Positions 34,587 to 48,411 of a stretch of 64,000 nt of DNA are shown here, in pieces. Numbering within the stretch: position 1 is the first letter of the stretch; each line of letters begins with the position of its first letter. This DNA comes from a bacterium (GTDB lineage: Bacteria > Planctomycetota > JAFGQW01). The notes under the pieces were generated by a model. It worked only from the letters and a program-made list of their open reading frames with translations, made no database searches and was not told the DNA's origin. Made by a program: the position numbers and the translations under genes. Location of the stretch: NCBI GenBank assembly GCA_030426805.1, contig JAUHXU010000001.1:894861-958860 (forward strand). The letters are read 5' to 3'.

Positions 34587-34798
34587 TGATCCATGGCTCG
34601 TTGAAATCGACATCCGGCATCGCTGTCCCATGCCTCTTTCATTGCGTAGGCAAGTGGCGCGGTGAAGTCCGCGAACGTACGTGTCTCGAATGCGGAGCGG
34701 GAAACACGTTGGAGCTTCTCGTAGAGGAGTGGAGGCTGGCGAAGCGCTTCCTGGACTTCGTCGCATAGGTCCCGAAGCGCACTCTCGATTTCCGTCAT
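34556..34798 (-). pseudogene. truncated gene ending in IS3 sequence
   Basis: 80 codons from an ATG at 34798. The first ~71 residues (MTEIESALRDLCDEVQEAL, ETRTFADFTAPLAYAMKEAW) are native and of no recognised family; the last nine (DEVMNAGAQ) are identical to the C-terminus of the IS3 transposase, so the original 3' end was lost when the IS fragment joined. It lies 172 bases downstream of the DUF499 gene on the same strand and may once have been a further gene of that defence operon. Confidence 0.6.
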
Positions 34799-34970
34799 CG
34801 CGCCGCTCTAAAGCTCATCGCGTGGGTGCGATCGATGCTTGGTGAACCGACCCTGTGGTTGCGAAAGGGGGAATCCTCCGACGTTCTCTCATGTCCGCGA
34901 GCATTCTCCTCGTTCTGAGCGAAGCTGAGAACTGCGCGGTCGTAGTTTCCTGCTTCCGTAGGCCGGTCTC

Positions 34971-37900
34971 TCACTGCGACTCGAAGCCATGCGACGTGAA
35001 CTTCAGCGTGCGGCTGTTCTCGGTAACAGTGCGCACGACGTGTTCTGGCGCTGCGTCCCGTAGGTCAGCCTCGATTTCGAGTGTTACTCTAAGGTTGGCG
35101 CCGACCAGACCGGCCAGGTGTGCCACGACTTCGTCCGCCACGCGGCCAGCGTCTCGTCCAACGCGGGTCGGATCAAGTTCGACGCTACCGTAGAATCGGC
35201 GAGCTGCGTGTGCTTGATCGCTACCTGACGGACAGCTGTCATCATCCGGCGCTGCTGTCGGTCGCTCCTCTCGAACCGTCCCCGGCGCGCCTCTTGTCGT
35301 TTCGGCCTCTAGCTGCTTGATCGCGGCATCCGGGCGAACGAGGAGTCCCTGCTCGTTCACTTCGCTTCCAAGGGAATCGCCAGGTCCGCGAAGAGCTCGG
35401 TAACGACCGGCTTCGTCGTCGTAGCTGTCGGCAAACGCGAAAGAATCCTCTTCCCAGCCGACCAAACCAACACCGTCCCTAATTGCGGCGAGAAGTACAC
35501 GTGGCTCCCGCAGGCGAGGAAGATAGAGATAGCGCGCGAAGTCCTCGGTGAGCTGATTCACTGCAGCATGATTCCCACGCCACAGCGGGACACGGTCAAG
35601 CTCCATCCGCAGCAACGTTCCGGCGAAGCTAGTGTAAAGCTGGTATCCGCGGACCTTCTTGCTGGCACGCTCCGCGAGCGGCTCCTGGCCCGTGAGCCTG
35701 GACGCTTGCCACTCGACGGCAGACTGGGGCGTCGCCTGGGTCGGGATCAAGAGCCACTGGTAGGCCTCGGGAATGCGAGCTGTGACTGTGCTCGCGGCTG
35801 CCTTGCACTGCGACTCTGCTTGCTTGAGTTGGTGCGGATCGAGGTTCAGCGTCTCGCTCTCGTCGACGATCGACTTCCAGGCCAGGTGGCGCCGCACGGC
35901 CTCGTCGAGGTCCTGGAGGCGCGTCTTGTCCACGGCGAGGAACATGAGGGTGTTGCGGAAGAGCCGCGGCGCGCTCCCGCGCGACTCCAGGATCGCCTTC
36001 GCCGCCGTCTCGGCAGCGTTGCCCGCCTCCTTGCTGTAGGGGTGGTCGATGCCCAGCACTACCAGGCGGCAATCCCGGTCGTCAGGCACGTCCTGCCCGG
36101 TCTGCGGCAACGGGTGAACGCGCACGAAGTCGCCTGTCTGGCGCAGGTCCGCACGAAGCTGCTCGTCGAGCGCCCGCGCCACCGCGTCCGGATCTCGCTT
36201 GAGCTGCTCGGCCCGATCCTCGGCCAGCTTCGTGACGGTAGGCTGCGTCGAGTACCAGTACCGCGGGCCATCCTGGTAGAGGTAGGTCGCCGCGCCGGCG
36301 AGGCGCCTGAGCGCATCCCCGAACACTGCCGGCGACTCGCCAGGAATCACGCAGCCGAGCTTGATGCGCCGGTCTTCCAGACCGCGGTTCGCCGCCGAGG
36401 CCGTCGGTGCGGAGCCCATGTAGACCGTCCGGGCCGCGCGACGGCAGGCGGCGAACTTGCCGAGGTTGGGCACGTCGCCGTCGATCTGGAGTGGCAGCGA
36501 GTTGGGTCCATCGACGTCCTTCTCGATGACGGGCACCCAGTTGTCCGACAGGTAGCGCGTCAGCTCGAACTGCACCCTCGGATCGTCGATCGAAATGTTC
36601 GAGGGCATGATGAGCGGGTTGCGGTCGCCCTTCTCCCATAGGCTGTGGATCACCGCAGCCATCAGCCGCAAGACACCCCGGGTGCGCTGGAACTTCACGA
36701 GAGTCGACCAGTCCGTGTAGAGCCGGTCGAAGATCTCCGGGTGGATCGGGTACGCGGCCTTCAGCCGCCGCTCGTACTCTCCGTGGCGGCACTCCGGCGG
36801 GAACTCCTGGTGCTGGGTTCGGTAGAGGTCAGCGAACGCTCGCGCGACGACGTCGCGGTCCTTGAAGTGCGCCGGGTCAGTCATCGGCTCGAACAGTCGC
36901 CGTCGCACAATCTCGAAGCCCTCCTCCGCGCTCGCCGGACGCCAAGAGGACTCGACGCGACCGATGACGTTCCGCAGCCGGTCGAGGGCTTCGCGGCCGC
37001 GCTGACCTCCGACCTCCGCGTCATCCGCCTGGGTGTGAGGCGAGCCCGCGGTGTCCGACGCAGGCAAACTGACCACGAGCAGGCAGTGGTTCGCGAGCTT
37101 GGCGGATTCCGTGAGGACCTGGGCGAAGGAGAACTGTGTCTCGAAGCCGCCCGCCGGCAAGTCGCTCTGGTCGTGGAGCTGACGGGCGTAGGCCACCCAC
37201 TCGTCGATGAGGATGAGGCAGGGGCCGTACTTGTTGAACAGGGTGCGAAGCACGTCGCCCGGGCTGGTCGCCTTCTCGTCGTCGGCACGGACGAGCTCGA
37301 AGGCTTCCTTACCGCCGAGCTGCCAGGCGAGCTCGCCCCAGAACGTGCGCACGACCGTGCCGTCCGCCTTGGTGCTGGGGTTGCCTGGGGAGATCTTGTT
37401 CCCCACGAGCACCACGCGCTTTATGGCGGGGAGCTCGGCGACCTCGGCCTCCTGGAGTACGGCGTCGATCCCCGGGAGCTCTCCAGGCGCCACGCCAGAG
37501 AAGAGGTGGTAGAGCGCCAACATCGAGTGCGTCTTGCCGCCCCCGAAGTTGGTCTGGAGCTGAACGACCGGGTCCCCTGCCCCACTCGCTAGCCGCCGCA
37601 CGCCACCGACGAGCATCCCTTTCAGGCTCTCCGTCAGGAACGTGCGCCGGAAGAACTCGACGGGGTCGCGGTACTCCTCGGCGCCCTCGCCGATGTGGAC
37701 CTGCCAGAGGTCCGCTGCGAACTCAGCTTGCTGGTACCGGCCGCTCGCGACGTCCTTGTGAGGGCTCGCGACCTCCCGCCACGGCTTGAGCTGCCCGGTG
37801 GCCTGGCTCTCGATCGCGGTGCCGGCGGTCTTGCGCTTCTCGTTGCGCACCTCGCGATCGAAGCGCACACGGAGTAGCTCCATGCGCATCTTCTCGACCT

Positions 37901-38285
37901 CACCAGCCTGCGGCGCGGAGACGGCGGTGAGGAGCCGCGCGGCGGAGTCCAGGGCTCGGTAGGTGTCGTCACTCGAGAAGGTCCTCTGGTGTGCCCATCG
38001 GTTCCGCACGTCGCGCAGCTCGCTGACAAGCGTGCGCTCGGCCTGGCCGAGAGCCTGACGGAAGACGCTGTTCCAGGCGTCCCACATGAGCTTCAGGAGC
38101 GCGGCCGCGTCCCACTCGGCGAAAGGCTGGTCGGTCTTCTGCCGTGGATCGCGGACGTACTGGTTCGCCTCCTCGAGAGCCTTCTCCTGATAGAGGTTGG
38201 TGAACTCGCGATCGACGAAAGGGGCGAGCCCTTCCTTGAGCTGCTCGAGGGCCTTGCCCACGCGCTCCTGGTTGCTGATGGCCAT
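34971..38285 (-). CDS. anti-phage-associated DUF499 family ATPase
   Basis: 1104 residues. Walker A is FGGGKTHSM (about residue 245), Walker B is LILIDEW (about 365), and the region between matches the large P-loop proteins of the DUF499 family that occur beside DUF1156 methylases and SNF2 helicases in defence islands. The N-terminal ~140 residues form a Swt1/HEPN-like helical domain with LRDVRNRWAHQ. The C-terminal ~150 residues (ARRFYGSVELDPTRVGRDAG) look like a small substrate-binding domain. It starts 3 bases after the methylase stop, last of a three-gene operon. I infer a role in modification-guided phage exclusion, analogous to the BrxC/PglY ATPases of BREX; not proven. Confidence 0.85.
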   Translation of the reverse strand: MAISNQERVGKALEQLKEGLAPFVDREFTNLYQEKALEEANQYVRDPRQKTDQPFAEWDAAALLKLMWDAWNSVFRQALGQAERTLVSELRDVRNRWAHQRTFSSDDTYRALDSAARLLTAVSAPQAGEVEKMRMELLRVRFDREVRNEKRKTAGTAIESQATGQLKPWREVASPHKDVASGRYQQAEFAADLWQVHIGEGAEEYRDPVEFFRRTFLTESLKGMLVGGVRRLASGAGDPVVQLQTNFGGGKTHSMLALYHLFSGVAPGELPGIDAVLQEAEVAELPAIKRVVLVGNKISPGNPSTKADGTVVRTFWGELAWQLGGKEAFELVRADDEKATSPGDVLRTLFNKYGPCLILIDEWVAYARQLHDQSDLPAGGFETQFSFAQVLTESAKLANHCLLVVSLPASDTAGSPHTQADDAEVGGQRGREALDRLRNVIGRVESSWRPASAEEGFEIVRRRLFEPMTDPAHFKDRDVVARAFADLYRTQHQEFPPECRHGEYERRLKAAYPIHPEIFDRLYTDWSTLVKFQRTRGVLRLMAAVIHSLWEKGDRNPLIMPSNISIDDPRVQFELTRYLSDNWVPVIEKDVDGPNSLPLQIDGDVPNLGKFAACRRAARTVYMGSAPTASAANRGLEDRRIKLGCVIPGESPAVFGDALRRLAGAATYLYQDGPRYWYSTQPTVTKLAEDRAEQLKRDPDAVARALDEQLRADLRQTGDFVRVHPLPQTGQDVPDDRDCRLVVLGIDHPYSKEAGNAAETAAKAILESRGSAPRLFRNTLMFLAVDKTRLQDLDEAVRRHLAWKSIVDESETLNLDPHQLKQAESQCKAAASTVTARIPEAYQWLLIPTQATPQSAVEWQASRLTGQEPLAERASKKVRGYQLYTSFAGTLLRMELDRVPLWRGNHAAVNQLTEDFARYLYLPRLREPRVLLAAIRDGVGLVGWEEDSFAFADSYDDEAGRYRALRGPGDSLGSEVNEQGLLVRPDAAIKQLEAETTRGAPGTVREERPTAAPDDDSCPSGSDQAHAARRFYGSVELDPTRVGRDAGRVADEVVAHLAGLVGANLRVTLEIEADLRDAAPEHVVRTVTENSRTLKFTSHGFESQ

Positions 38286-38288
38286 GGG

Positions 38289-41206
38289 TTAGTCCTCCGT
38301 CTCGCCGAACAGGTCGGCTTGTTCGGATCGCGGTCGCGCACCCTCGCGAGCAAGGCGCATGATCTCCGGCCAGCTCTGCACCAGACCGTTGTAGGCGAGC
38401 GCTTCGGAAGCCCGCTTCTTCCGCTCGCACACGCTGTAGAGGCGGTAGGCCAGCTCCCGGGCCGTCTCGGCCTGCGAGTCGAGCTTGGCGGCCAGCTCCG
38501 CGGCGGCTCCCTCACCACCGGCCTCGAGCACCCGAACGAGGTGGTGGACCATCTCCCAGACGGTCAGGCGAGAGTCGGTGGTCGGGTCCCAGTCCTCCGG
38601 AAGATCGGCTGGCGAGAGAAGGTGCACCTTGCCGCCCCTCGAGGCGAGCACACCTGCGTCCACAAGACCCTGGACGCTTGTGTTCTTGGCCTTCGAGAGG
38701 GTCTCAGCGACGCCGTAGTCCCCCTCGTCGAAACCAGACTGCTCAAACCAAGCGAGCGCCCAACGGCTGTCGGGATCGAAGTCGCCCTCCTGCTCCGCTA
38801 GGACTTCGTCGAGGACCTGGTTGATGAGGGCGAGCGCGGTGCGGACGGAAAGCGGAGAACCGTTGCTCTCCAGCACGCGGGAGTAGCGCGTGTAGACGGC
38901 CATGCCCGGACCGATCGCCGCCTGAGCGAGATCGACGGGCGCGATGTTGCTCTTCTGGAGATGGGCAAGCGCATCCGGGAGTTCCGCCTTGAGCGCCTGG
39001 AGGAACTCCCGGCGAGATGTTGTTGGTGCGTCTTGTCGACGTGGGCAACAGACGAGGACGATGCTCGACGCCAACGCGTTGGTGGTCATGCCGATCAGCC
39101 GCGTCGACCCCTCTGTGCGCATGGGCCAGGTCCCGGTAACCGAAAGCCCCGCGCGGATCACTGCGTCGAGGAACGTCTCCCAGCCAGTGCTGGCGGTACC
39201 CGTTTCACCTTCCCTCTCGGACTGCTTGAAGGCGTAGTAGATCGTAATAGGGAAGGCTGGGTGTGCCTGCTCAGCGAGCCGGCGCATCGCACGAGCCATC
39301 CCATCCATGAAGAAGGCCTCTGCCTGGTCCTTGCCGCCATGGCGGTACGGTGTGGCGACCAGCTCTTCGGCCTTGGGGACAGCGACTGTGGCGAAGAGCC
39401 CTGGGAAGAGTGGTCTCAGCGAGCGACGCAGCCAGACGTAGAAGAAGTCCGAGAGGTCGGCATACCCAATGTTGTCGTAGTACGGCGGATCTGTTGAAAC
39501 GACGCGACCAGCAGAGGATGTCTGAGTCATCGCGTCCTCTTGGTCGGAGAAGGCCCGAGGTAAGCCAGGGATTCCTTCCAACACCCTCGCTGCGCCCTCC
39601 ACAACGCCAGTGAAGTCGCCTCCCGCGCCGGCGAGAGGATTGATGTCCGCGTAGTCCCACACCATGGCGATTGCCTGGCGCCCGAATGCTGGGGCCGATT
39701 TCCCCTCTCCAGCACGCCATCTCGCCACGGTGTTCAGGAACACGGTTTCCTTGCTCACCACAAGGCCCAGGTAGGCCGACACCGCCTCAGCGTAGGCTCG
39801 AGCACCCGAGCCGCCTTCTGCCAGTGGGGTGTCCTCGGCGGCGAATACGGCAGCGAGGGCGTCGTGCAGGATTCGCTCTCGCACTTCACCCACCAGGTCC
39901 GAGAAGGTCGTCAGCGTCAAGAGCTGTCGTGGCGTGAAGAGATCCCCGAAGGTGGTGAGCCCGTAGAGCGGAGGAGAGAACCAACGTGGGTTCTCTGGCA
40001 TAGCAACGTCCGGCTTCCACTGCGCCTCCGCCTGCAACGCTGCCCGCTCGTGCTCCGGCGTTGGTGGCAAGTAGAGACGGCCACGATCACCCTCAGCTAC
40101 GATTGCCATGAGCCGCGCGCCCATGCGTCCCGCCTTCGCCTCGGTGTAGATGTGGTCGGGGTCCATCGGCGTCCCCGACATAAGGCAGCGGAAGTTCGCG
40201 CCGCGGCTGAGTTTGGTCCCGGCCTTCGTGGCTTCGGGATCTCGGGGCCTCCCGACGTTGACCTCGAATCGGTACCCACCCCCTTCAATCACCGGCTCGA
40301 CGTAGGCCTCCTTGCCCTTCTTCGTCGACAGCATGAAGGTCGACGCCAAGGGAACCTCTACCTCCGCGAACGCGGGGTTGGGGCTCTTGACCGTGCGGGC
40401 CCAGATCCATGCGAGGACGGTCAGCTCGCGGTCCTTGTAGGGCACTAGGTCTTGGCGCTTAGCCACCATCTCGGGCGTCACCTGGACCTTTGGGTAGATC
40501 CCGCCGATGCGCCTTTCGGCCTCGCCCTTGATCCACTTGCCGTAGAAGCGGAGGTCAGCGGCAAGGCCCTCTGGACCGCGCCACTCCCTCGCGAGGAGGC
40601 TCTTCTCGTTGCGCGTCTCGGGGTTTACAGGCGAACGCCCCGGGAACTTCGACGGAATCTCAGCCAACGCCTTGTTGATTAGGACCGCCACGGGATTGAG
40701 GTCAGTCGCGTGGGCCTCAAGGCCAAGACGCTTCGCTTCGAGCGGCAACGCACCACCGCCTGCGAAGGGGTCATGGAAGGCAGGGAGCACCTCTCGGTCG
40801 AAGAGGTCCCTCGCGTGGGGGTGCTCCACGTTTGCCGCGCACGCTCGCCGCCAGCTCTGCCAGATCTCCGCCTTCGCGCGCTCCAATAGCGCTTTGTTGC
40901 TCGTGTTCTCCCACTTCACAAGCTCCTCGAGGATTCCGAACAGTCGCTTGCGCTCCTTCTCTTGGGTCTTCTCGTTCGGGAAGAGGTCCGGATTCGCGGA
41001 AGGATCGTCAACCATCTGGGCGAAGATCACCGCTCGCGCCGCGGCGAGCGGTCGCCTGGCCCACCAGACATGCAGCGTGCTTGGGTGCCCGTGGCGAATC
41101 GACTTCTCTCGCGCACACGCCTTGTTGATGGCAACGAGCGGCAGCGCGACCTCGATAAGCTTCTTCTTGCGCTCCACTATGTGAGCCTCCTTAGGCGTGG
41201 GAGAAC

Positions 41207-41210
<4 letters not shown>
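38289..41210 (-). CDS. DUF1156 DNA adenine methylase-like protein
   Basis: 973 residues. The N-terminal DUF1156 segment is KKKLIEVALPLVAINKACAR with RHGHPSTLHVWWARRPLA. SAM-binding motif I is DPFAGGGALPLEAKRLG (about residue 147) followed by DLNPVAV, and the catalytic motif IV is STDPPYYDNIGYADLSDFF (DPPY near 573), typical of N6-adenine or N4-cytosine amino-methylases. Large target-recognition and helical regions follow. GGAGG is 7 bases before the ATG, which overlaps the helicase stop (ATGA). It presumably marks host DNA for the HepA/DUF1156/DUF499 system. Confidence 0.9.
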
Positions 41211-44794
<3,584 letters not shown>

Positions 44795-45123
44795 TAGCCG
44801 ATTCCTCCGCTGCTGCGCAGGCTACGTAGACCCGTAGCGGCTGGCAGCTCGTTACCACTCGAGATACTCGCCCGTTGATACCCATGCGCCGGCTCAGCAC
44901 CGGCCTCGAACGACCCGGTAGCGGACTTACGAGTCGGAAATTGTGCTGATTCTGCGAGCCGCTATCTAACCGTACACGGGCACGGGTTTGAAGGTCGCAG
45001 GGTCGTCCCGGTTACCATCGATAGTCGGTCCCAGATTCCAGTCTTGTATGTAGGCCGTATTCGCGCCCTGCCTAAGCGCGTTACGCTACGCGTGACGAGC
45101 ACCGGTCATGGGAGTCATGAATC
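44795..45123. other. divergent intergenic region
   Basis: Separates the defence operon (minus) from the RelA/SpoT-domain gene (plus). It is relatively A/T rich and contains a GCCGG/CCGGC hairpin near 44890. GGGAG lies shortly before the ATG at 45124. No gene seen. Confidence 0.5.
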
Positions 45124-46341
45124 ATGAACAAGCCAACCTCAAAGAAGCGCACCTCCCGCAAGCGGAGTCGCACTGCGGGCAAGAAGAAGAGCAAGGCGAG
45201 CGTTTCCAAGCGTGCTTCCGCAAAGCACGCCGACGTGGACGGAGATGCCGATTGGCCTCGCAGTTTCGATCGTGACAGCTTCCTGTCGAGCCACGGACTC
45301 TCTGAAGCGACCGTTCGTGACTCAATGCTGTCCTGGTCGGAGTTGGATGCGATCTTCGTCGACTGTGTCCAGGCGAGTCAGCACCGCGAGGCTACCGGCA
45401 ACAGCATCGTCGAGATGCTGCGCCAGGTGCCTGGCGTTCATTCGCTCAAGATGAGAGTCAAGGACCCGCTTCGCGTGCTTGAAAAGATCGTTCGCAAGAC
45501 GGCGGGTAACAGCAAGCGGAGTATCTCCGCGTCGGATTACGCGTCGGAGATACCAGATTTGGTCGGGATACGTATCCTGCATTTGTTTAAGGACGAGTGG
45601 CAGCCGATTAACGACTTCATCCACAAGACTTGGGAGCTAGCTGAAGATCCCGTCGCCTACTACCGCGAGGGCGATCCGCAGGAGGTGATCGACACTTATT
45701 CAAAGGCAGGCGCCCGACCAGAGGCGCACGAATGGGGCTACCGGAGCGTTCACTTCGTAGTAAGAAGTGCGCCAACGAAGCAGCCGACTCTGGTTGAGAT
45801 TCAGGTGCGCACGTTGTTCGAGGAAGCTTGGAGCGAGATCGACCACCGCTTCCGTTATCGACGGGAAGGTAGCGACCTGGTAGGCGCGTACGTTGCCGTC
45901 TTTGGAACCGTTGCTGGATTTGCTGATCAGATGGGCACGTTCATTACCCAGCTGATTCGCCACGTCGAAGCGAAGGAACAAGCCAATTCGGAGCAGACCG
46001 AGCGAATCGCACGGCTAGAGAAACAACTAGAAGATGAGGTGGCGCGTAGCGATCTGGCTGAGAAGGAGAAGGAGAGCCTCGTTAGGAAACTGAAAGAGCT
46101 ACGGGCAGCGCAGGAACCTCGCAGCCCGGCGGCCTCGGGAATCGGCGCTTTTACAGTTCAGCTTTCGAGCCCGTCGATAGAGATGCCGGCACAAGTACCT
46201 TTCACGATCGACTCGCTCAAGATGCCCGCGGTAGCTGGCGTAGGCACGTGCACTCACTGCGGAGGAAGTCGGGACGGTCTCACGTTTCCGAGTTGCGACT
46301 GTGCGAACCTGCTCGACCCGAGCGCTCGTGGCGGACTCTAG
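45124..46341 (+). CDS. RelA/SpoT synthetase-domain protein with coiled coil and C-terminal Cys cluster
   Basis: 405 residues. After a Lys/Arg-rich start (1-40) the nucleotidyltransferase domain shows the (p)ppGpp-synthetase landmarks: LKMRVKDPLRVLEKIVRK, DLVGIRIL, EWGYRSVHFVV and VEIQVRTLFEEAWSEIDHRF. The catalytic Asp/Glu and the GYRSVH Tyr are kept. From about 275 a coiled coil (ANSEQTERIARLEKQLEDEV) precedes a C-terminal CTHCGG and CDC cluster that could bind zinc. No hydrolase domain is present. Small alarmone synthetases of this type include toxic toxSAS enzymes; some fuse the synthetase to a zinc-finger-like sensor of phage proteins. Here the architecture suggests a sensor-toxin but that is inference. 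The stop is adjacent to the IS3 element. Confidence 0.75.
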   Translation: MNKPTSKKRTSRKRSRTAGKKKSKASVSKRASAKHADVDGDADWPRSFDRDSFLSSHGLSEATVRDSMLSWSELDAIFVDCVQASQHREATGNSIVEMLRQVPGVHSLKMRVKDPLRVLEKIVRKTAGNSKRSISASDYASEIPDLVGIRILHLFKDEWQPINDFIHKTWELAEDPVAYYREGDPQEVIDTYSKAGARPEAHEWGYRSVHFVVRSAPTKQPTLVEIQVRTLFEEAWSEIDHRFRYRREGSDLVGAYVAVFGTVAGFADQMGTFITQLIRHVEAKEQANSEQTERIARLEKQLEDEVARSDLAEKEKESLVRKLKELRAAQEPRSPAASGIGAFTVQLSSPSIEMPAQVPFTIDSLKMPAVAGVGTCTHCGGSRDGLTFPSCDCANLLDPSARGGL

Positions 46342-46411
46342 GTGAGGGTACCCCTGAAAACTGGTCCACGGCGGATTGTGCTCCTCGGGTAGAGTAAGCC
46401 CTGGAGGAGCC

Positions 46412-46678
46412 ATGCGGAGCAAGCGTTTTACGGACGAACAGATCGTCGCGATCCTGAAGGAAGCTGAGGCCGGAACGGCGGTGACGGAGCTCGCCCGTCG
46501 CCACGGCGTGAGCAAGAACACGATCTACCACTGGCGCAAGAAGTTCGGCGGGATGGACGTGTCGGACGCACGTCGGCTTCGGCAGCTCGAGGAAGAGAAC
46601 GCTCGGCTGAAGAAGATCGTGGCGGAGCAGGCCTTGGACAACGAGGCGCTTCGGTCGGTGTTGAAAAAAAAGTGGTGA
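46412..46678 (+). CDS. IS3 transposase OrfA (helix-turn-helix)
   Basis: 88 residues. MRSKRFTDEQIVAILKEAEA, the RRHGVSKNTIYHWRKKFG helix-turn-helix and a leucine-zipper-like LEEENARLKKIVAEQ are typical of IS3-family OrfA. GGAGGAG precedes the ATG. The gene ends in AAAAAAAAGTGG (8 A at 46665-46672), the usual -1 slippage site for making an OrfAB fusion. Confidence 0.9.
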   Translation: MRSKRFTDEQIVAILKEAEAGTAVTELARRHGVSKNTIYHWRKKFGGMDVSDARRLRQLEEENARLKKIVAEQALDNEALRSVLKKKW

Positions 46679-46686
46679 GCGCGGCG

Positions 46687-47526
46687 ATGAAGCGCGCGGT
46701 CGTGACGGAGCTTCGCAAGCGGTTCGGGCTGAGTGAACGGCGGTCGTGTCGGCTGGCCGGCCTGCATCGATCGACACACCGGTAGACCACGCGCGCGCGC
46801 ACGGTACCGGGCTTGCGCTCTCGGCTGCTGGTGTTGGCGGCGGAACGACCCCGCTTCGGCTACCCGCGCCTGCACACGCTGCTGCAACGAGACGGGTTCA
46901 CCGTCAACCGCAAGCGGGTCTACCGGATCTACCGCGAAGAAGAGCTTCAGGTGCCGCGGAAGAAGCGCAAGCGCGTGGCGTCGGCTCCGCGTAAGGCGCT
47001 CGTCGCACCCTCGAAGCCGCACGAGCGTTGGTCGATGGACTTCATGAGCGACAGCCTCGCCAACGGCCGTACGCTGCGCGTACTGACGGTCGTGGACGAC
47101 CTAACGCGCGTGAGCCCGACGATGGCGGTGGCGCACTCGATCACCGGCAAGCGGGTCGCGCAGTTGCTCGATCGGGCGGCGGCACGGCACGGCTGGCCAC
47201 GAACGATCGTCGTCGACAACGGCCCGGAGTTCACGAGCCGCGCGCTCGATCAGTGGGCGTACGAGCGCGGGATCGAGCTGCACTTCATCGAGCCGGGGAA
47301 GCCGGTGCAGAACGCGTACATCGAGAGCTTCAACGGCCGCGTGCGCGACGAGTGCCTGAACGAAGAGTGGTTCGTCACGCTCGCGCAGGCGAAGCAGAGC
47401 ATCGAGAGCTGGCGGATCGACTACAATCAGCGCCGGCCACACACGTCCCTCGGAGGGCTGACGCCCGTCGAGTACGAGCAGAGGGTCGCGTCAAGCGACG
47501 AGGTTATGAACGCGGGAGCACAATAG
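46687..47526 (+). pseudogene. IS3 transposase OrfB interrupted by an amber codon
   Basis: The frame opens at an ATG at 46687 and reads MKRAVVTELRKRFGLSERRS up to a TAG at 46783-46785, where homologues would have Tyr (RSTHR-Y-TTRAR). Beyond it the rve/DDE domain is intact in the same frame: WSMDFMSD (first Asp), VVDNGPEFTSRALDQWAYE (second Asp) and FNGRVRDECLNEEWF (Glu), then RRPHTSLGGLTPVEYE. Without readthrough or reinitiation (for example the TTG at 46813) the transposase is defective. The gene ends DEVMNAGAQ. Confidence 0.8.
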
Positions 47527-48411
47527 GCCGTGGTCGCAAAGAGGGGGTACCCTCACCTCCGGCGTGTCGACCTCGAATTCGTCCATCTTCTGCGCCGACT
47601 CGACGACCTTGCCAACACCTGCGTAGCCGTGCCCCGAGACGTTCACCCAGATGCGGTCACCCGGCTCGAGGTTGAACAGAGTCTTGCTGTACCAACCCTT
47701 CCCGCCCGCGGAGATGAAGCCGTACTTCCTCGCGTCGTCCCAGTGACGGCTCTCTTGCGGTCCGAACGAGACGTAGGTCTCGCCATTCCACGGCTCCTGG
47801 TGGCGATCGGGCGACCGTGGCGCTTGCGACTTCTGCTGCGTCTCGTCGGGGTCGATGAACCAGGCACGACTCAGGTAGGACACGCCATTGTCCTCGAAGA
47901 CCCGGAACGACACGAAGTTGATCGGAACCGACGAGTCGCTCAGGTACCGGACGATCCGCTCGGTCTGCGGGTCCATCCGGGTCGCAACGACGACGAGTTG
48001 GTGAGACGAGTTCAGCGAGCCGTCGTCCAAGTCGGCGCTGAAGCGCGCGCGAAACGCCTCGTCGAGGCTGGTGCTCCCGGTCACGAAGCGCCCGAAGATA
48101 TCGGCGACGTCGTTCGACTTCAACCGCTGAACCCAGCCGGCGTACTCGAGCGCTTGCGCGATGACGTCGCGGGGCGTCCGATCCCGCTTCAGCTCGACCA
48201 CGATCAACGAGCCGAGCTGGTCGATCGCCAGTAGGTCGACCCGCTTGCCGAAGTCGGTTACGATCTGCCGTCCGATCAGCATCCAGTCCTCGCTGAGGAT
48301 GGCCGGATCGTGGCAGATCATCTCCTCGAGATCGAACTCGCTTGGCAGTTGAGTTTCGTGGAGGCGAGTCGGTCTCGCCCCGACCCGCCAGATCGAATGC
48401 TCCAGTGACAT
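47491..48411 (-). CDS. NucS/DUF91-like PD-(D/E)xK nuclease, 3' end replaced by IS3 sequence
   Basis: About 285 native residues from the ATG at 48411, followed by about 20 residues read from the IS end. The nuclease core is IVTDFGKRVDLLAIDQLGS with VVELKRDRTPRDVIAQALEY, the D-(x)-ExK pattern of NucS/EndoMS-like proteins, where Glu-Leu-Lys is the metal-binding strand. A second beta domain follows (GDRIWVNVSGHGYAGVGKVV), which in homologues continues further. The C-terminus is therefore truncated by the IS3 insertion. NucS-type enzymes act on mismatches or branched DNA; in a defence island a restriction role is possible. Confidence 0.8.
   Translation of the reverse strand: MSLEHSIWRVGARPTRLHETQLPSEFDLEEMICHDPAILSEDWMLIGRQIVTDFGKRVDLLAIDQLGSLIVVELKRDRTPRDVIAQALEYAGWVQRLKSNDVADIFGRFVTGSTSLDEAFRARFSADLDDGSLNSSHQLVVVATRMDPQTERIVRYLSDSSVPINFVSFRVFEDNGVSYLSRAWFIDPDETQQKSQAPRSPDRHQEPWNGETYVSFGPQESRHWDDARKYGFISAGGKGWYSKTLFNLEPGDRIWVNVSGHGYAGVGKVVESAQKMDEFEVDTPEVRVPPLCDHGLLCSRVHNLVA

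Larger units (their letters stand above)
46343..47555 (+). mobile_element. IS3-family insertion sequence, about 1.2 kb
   Basis: Bounded by TGAGGGTACCCC on the left and its complement GGGGGTACCCTCA on the right; a second GACCACGG-like block is shared by the two ends. It contains orfA with an A8 slippage run and orfB with a DDE integrase core. No target-site duplication is visible (AGG on the left, CCT on the right), which suggests rearrangement after insertion. Partial copies lie at 34527 and 61321. Confidence 0.9.
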
